DNA of 64,000 nt from Cellulomonas humilata. GTDB taxonomy: Bacteria > Actinomycetota > Actinomycetes > Actinomycetales > Cellulomonadaceae. Location of the stretch: NCBI RefSeq assembly GCF_013359775.1, contig NZ_JABMCI010000066.1, positions 1-64,000 of the forward strand, given 5' to 3'. Below are positions 63,261-64,000 of the stretch, one piece after another (within the stretch, counting starts at the first letter, position 1; each line of letters begins with the position of its first letter). Under the pieces are notes generated by a model. It saw only the letters and a program-made list of their open reading frames with translations. It searched no databases and was not told the DNA's origin. Made by a program: the position numbers and the translations under genes.

Positions 63261-64000
63261 TCAGCCGTCGTCGCGCCGCTGCCACCGGAAGGTGCGGACC
63301 CCGACCACCAGCGCACCGACCGCCCACACGAGCAGCACCGCGGCCGTCGCCCCGTGCTGCCACGAGCCGCTGACCTCCCACGCCTCGGCGCTGGGCGGCA
63401 GGAACACCGACCGCATGCCCTGCGCCATCCACTTCAGCGGGAACACCGACGCCACCTGCTGCATCCAGGTGGGCAGGTCCTGGAACACGAAGAACACCCC
63501 GGAGATGAACTGCAGGACCAGGACCACCGGGGTGACCACCGCGCTCGCGGACTTCCCGCTGCGGGGGACCGAGGAGAACGCGACCCCGGCCAGCGTCCCG
63601 GCGGCCGTCCCCAGCACGAACACCCACGCGAAGGTGGCCCACGCGGTCGCGGTCGTCGGCAGGGGGACGCCGAAGAGCAGCGCCGCCGCGGCGAGCAGCA
63701 GCGTCGTCTGGACCAGCGAGGTCGCCAGGACCTCGCCGGTCTTGCCCAGGAAGTACGCCGCCGACGGCAGCGGCGTCCCGTGCAGACGCTTGAGACCGCC
63801 GTCGTCGCGCTCGACGGCGATCGAGATGGCGAGCTGCTGGAAGCTCGAGAGCATGACGCCCGTCGCGACCATGCCGGGCAGGAAGTACTGGGCGAACGGG
63901 ATCCCGGGCTCCGGGCCGACCGTCGCGCCGTCCTGGCCGAAGACCGTCGCGAAGATCGCGAGCATGATGATCGGGTACGCGAAGATGAAGACGACCGCGT
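63261..64000 (-). CDS. ABC-2-type transporter permease, 5' truncated by window edge
   Basis: At least 246 residues of an ABC-2 membrane protein; the reading frame continues past the right edge (AVVFIFAYPIIMLAIF before the visible ATG). Five or six helices remain, with FLPGMVATGVMLSSFQQLAISI and ERDDGGLKRLHGTPLP, the loop typical of drug or polysaccharide exporters. The ATPase is expected beyond the window. It lies 49 bases upstream of the histidine kinase, so the kinase may regulate it. Confidence 0.88.
   Translation of the reverse strand, partial: AVVFIFAYPIIMLAIFATVFGQDGATVGPEPGIPFAQYFLPGMVATGVMLSSFQQLAISIAVERDDGGLKRLHGTPLPSAAYFLGKTGEVLATSLVQTTLLLAAAALLFGVPLPTTATAWATFAWVFVLGTAAGTLAGVAFSSVPRSGKSASAVVTPVVLVLQFISGVFFVFQDLPTWMQQVASVFPLKWMAQGMRSVFLPPSAEAWEVSGSWQHGATAAVLLVWAVGALVVGVRTFRWQRRDDG

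Overview
The window is high-GC DNA with tightly packed genes, many GTG starts and frequent 4-base start/stop overlaps. Menaquinone genes, complex I, sortase-E-type LAxTG anchoring, HadAB and a GH13_32 amylase point to an actinobacterium. A Micrococcineae of the Cellulomonas type is my inference. Parts of the gene order follow a known M. tuberculosis block (menA, menE, menB, menC, menD, menG, menJ, grcC1, htpX, yajQ, and separately tRNA-Thr, tRNA-Met, rpmG, hadA, hadB), so most of the window is core chromosome.

Positions 1-19444 are mainly menaquinone biosynthesis: menA, menE, menB, menC, menD, menF, menG (ubiE-type) and menJ. Between them lie a truncated DUF222/HNH gene whose start codon sits inside a LexA-like box, two tandem DUF3048 lipoproteins, a Gdx-type SMR exporter with its TetR regulator, an HtrA-type protease and a SipW secretion module. 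That module (14824-17945) holds three alternate-signal exported proteins, an ER-type signal peptidase with a catalytic histidine, and an LAHTG cell-wall-anchored protein. It follows a leader RNA able to hide the ribosome binding site.

Positions 19477-36951 hold a complete nuoA-N operon for complex I, followed by a long-chain polyprenyl diphosphate synthase that could make the menaquinone tail. Electron carrier and the enzyme that reduces it are therefore encoded side by side. Positions 37023-48591 carry an RDD-FHA protein and a PP2C phosphatase, RarD, a secreted alpha-amylase with a CBM20 domain, an FprA-type ferredoxin reductase, a polar amino-acid ABC transporter, HtpX behind a SigR-like promoter, a Doc-type toxin-antitoxin pair and YajQ.

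Positions 48732-64000 hold tRNA-Tyr, a RecQ-phosphoribosyltransferase fusion, a nicotinamidase, a lipoprotein, tRNA-Thr, tRNA-Met, rpmG and hadAB. A LacI regulator with two paralogous MFS transporters lies between hadB and murB. The window ends with a GntR-controlled membrane protein, adenosine deaminase overlapping a two-component system, and a truncated ABC-2 permease.

A recurring feature is leaderless initiation: at seven genes a TAnnnT -10 hexamer lies exactly six bases before a GTG start. Many convergent genes overlap at their 3' ends.
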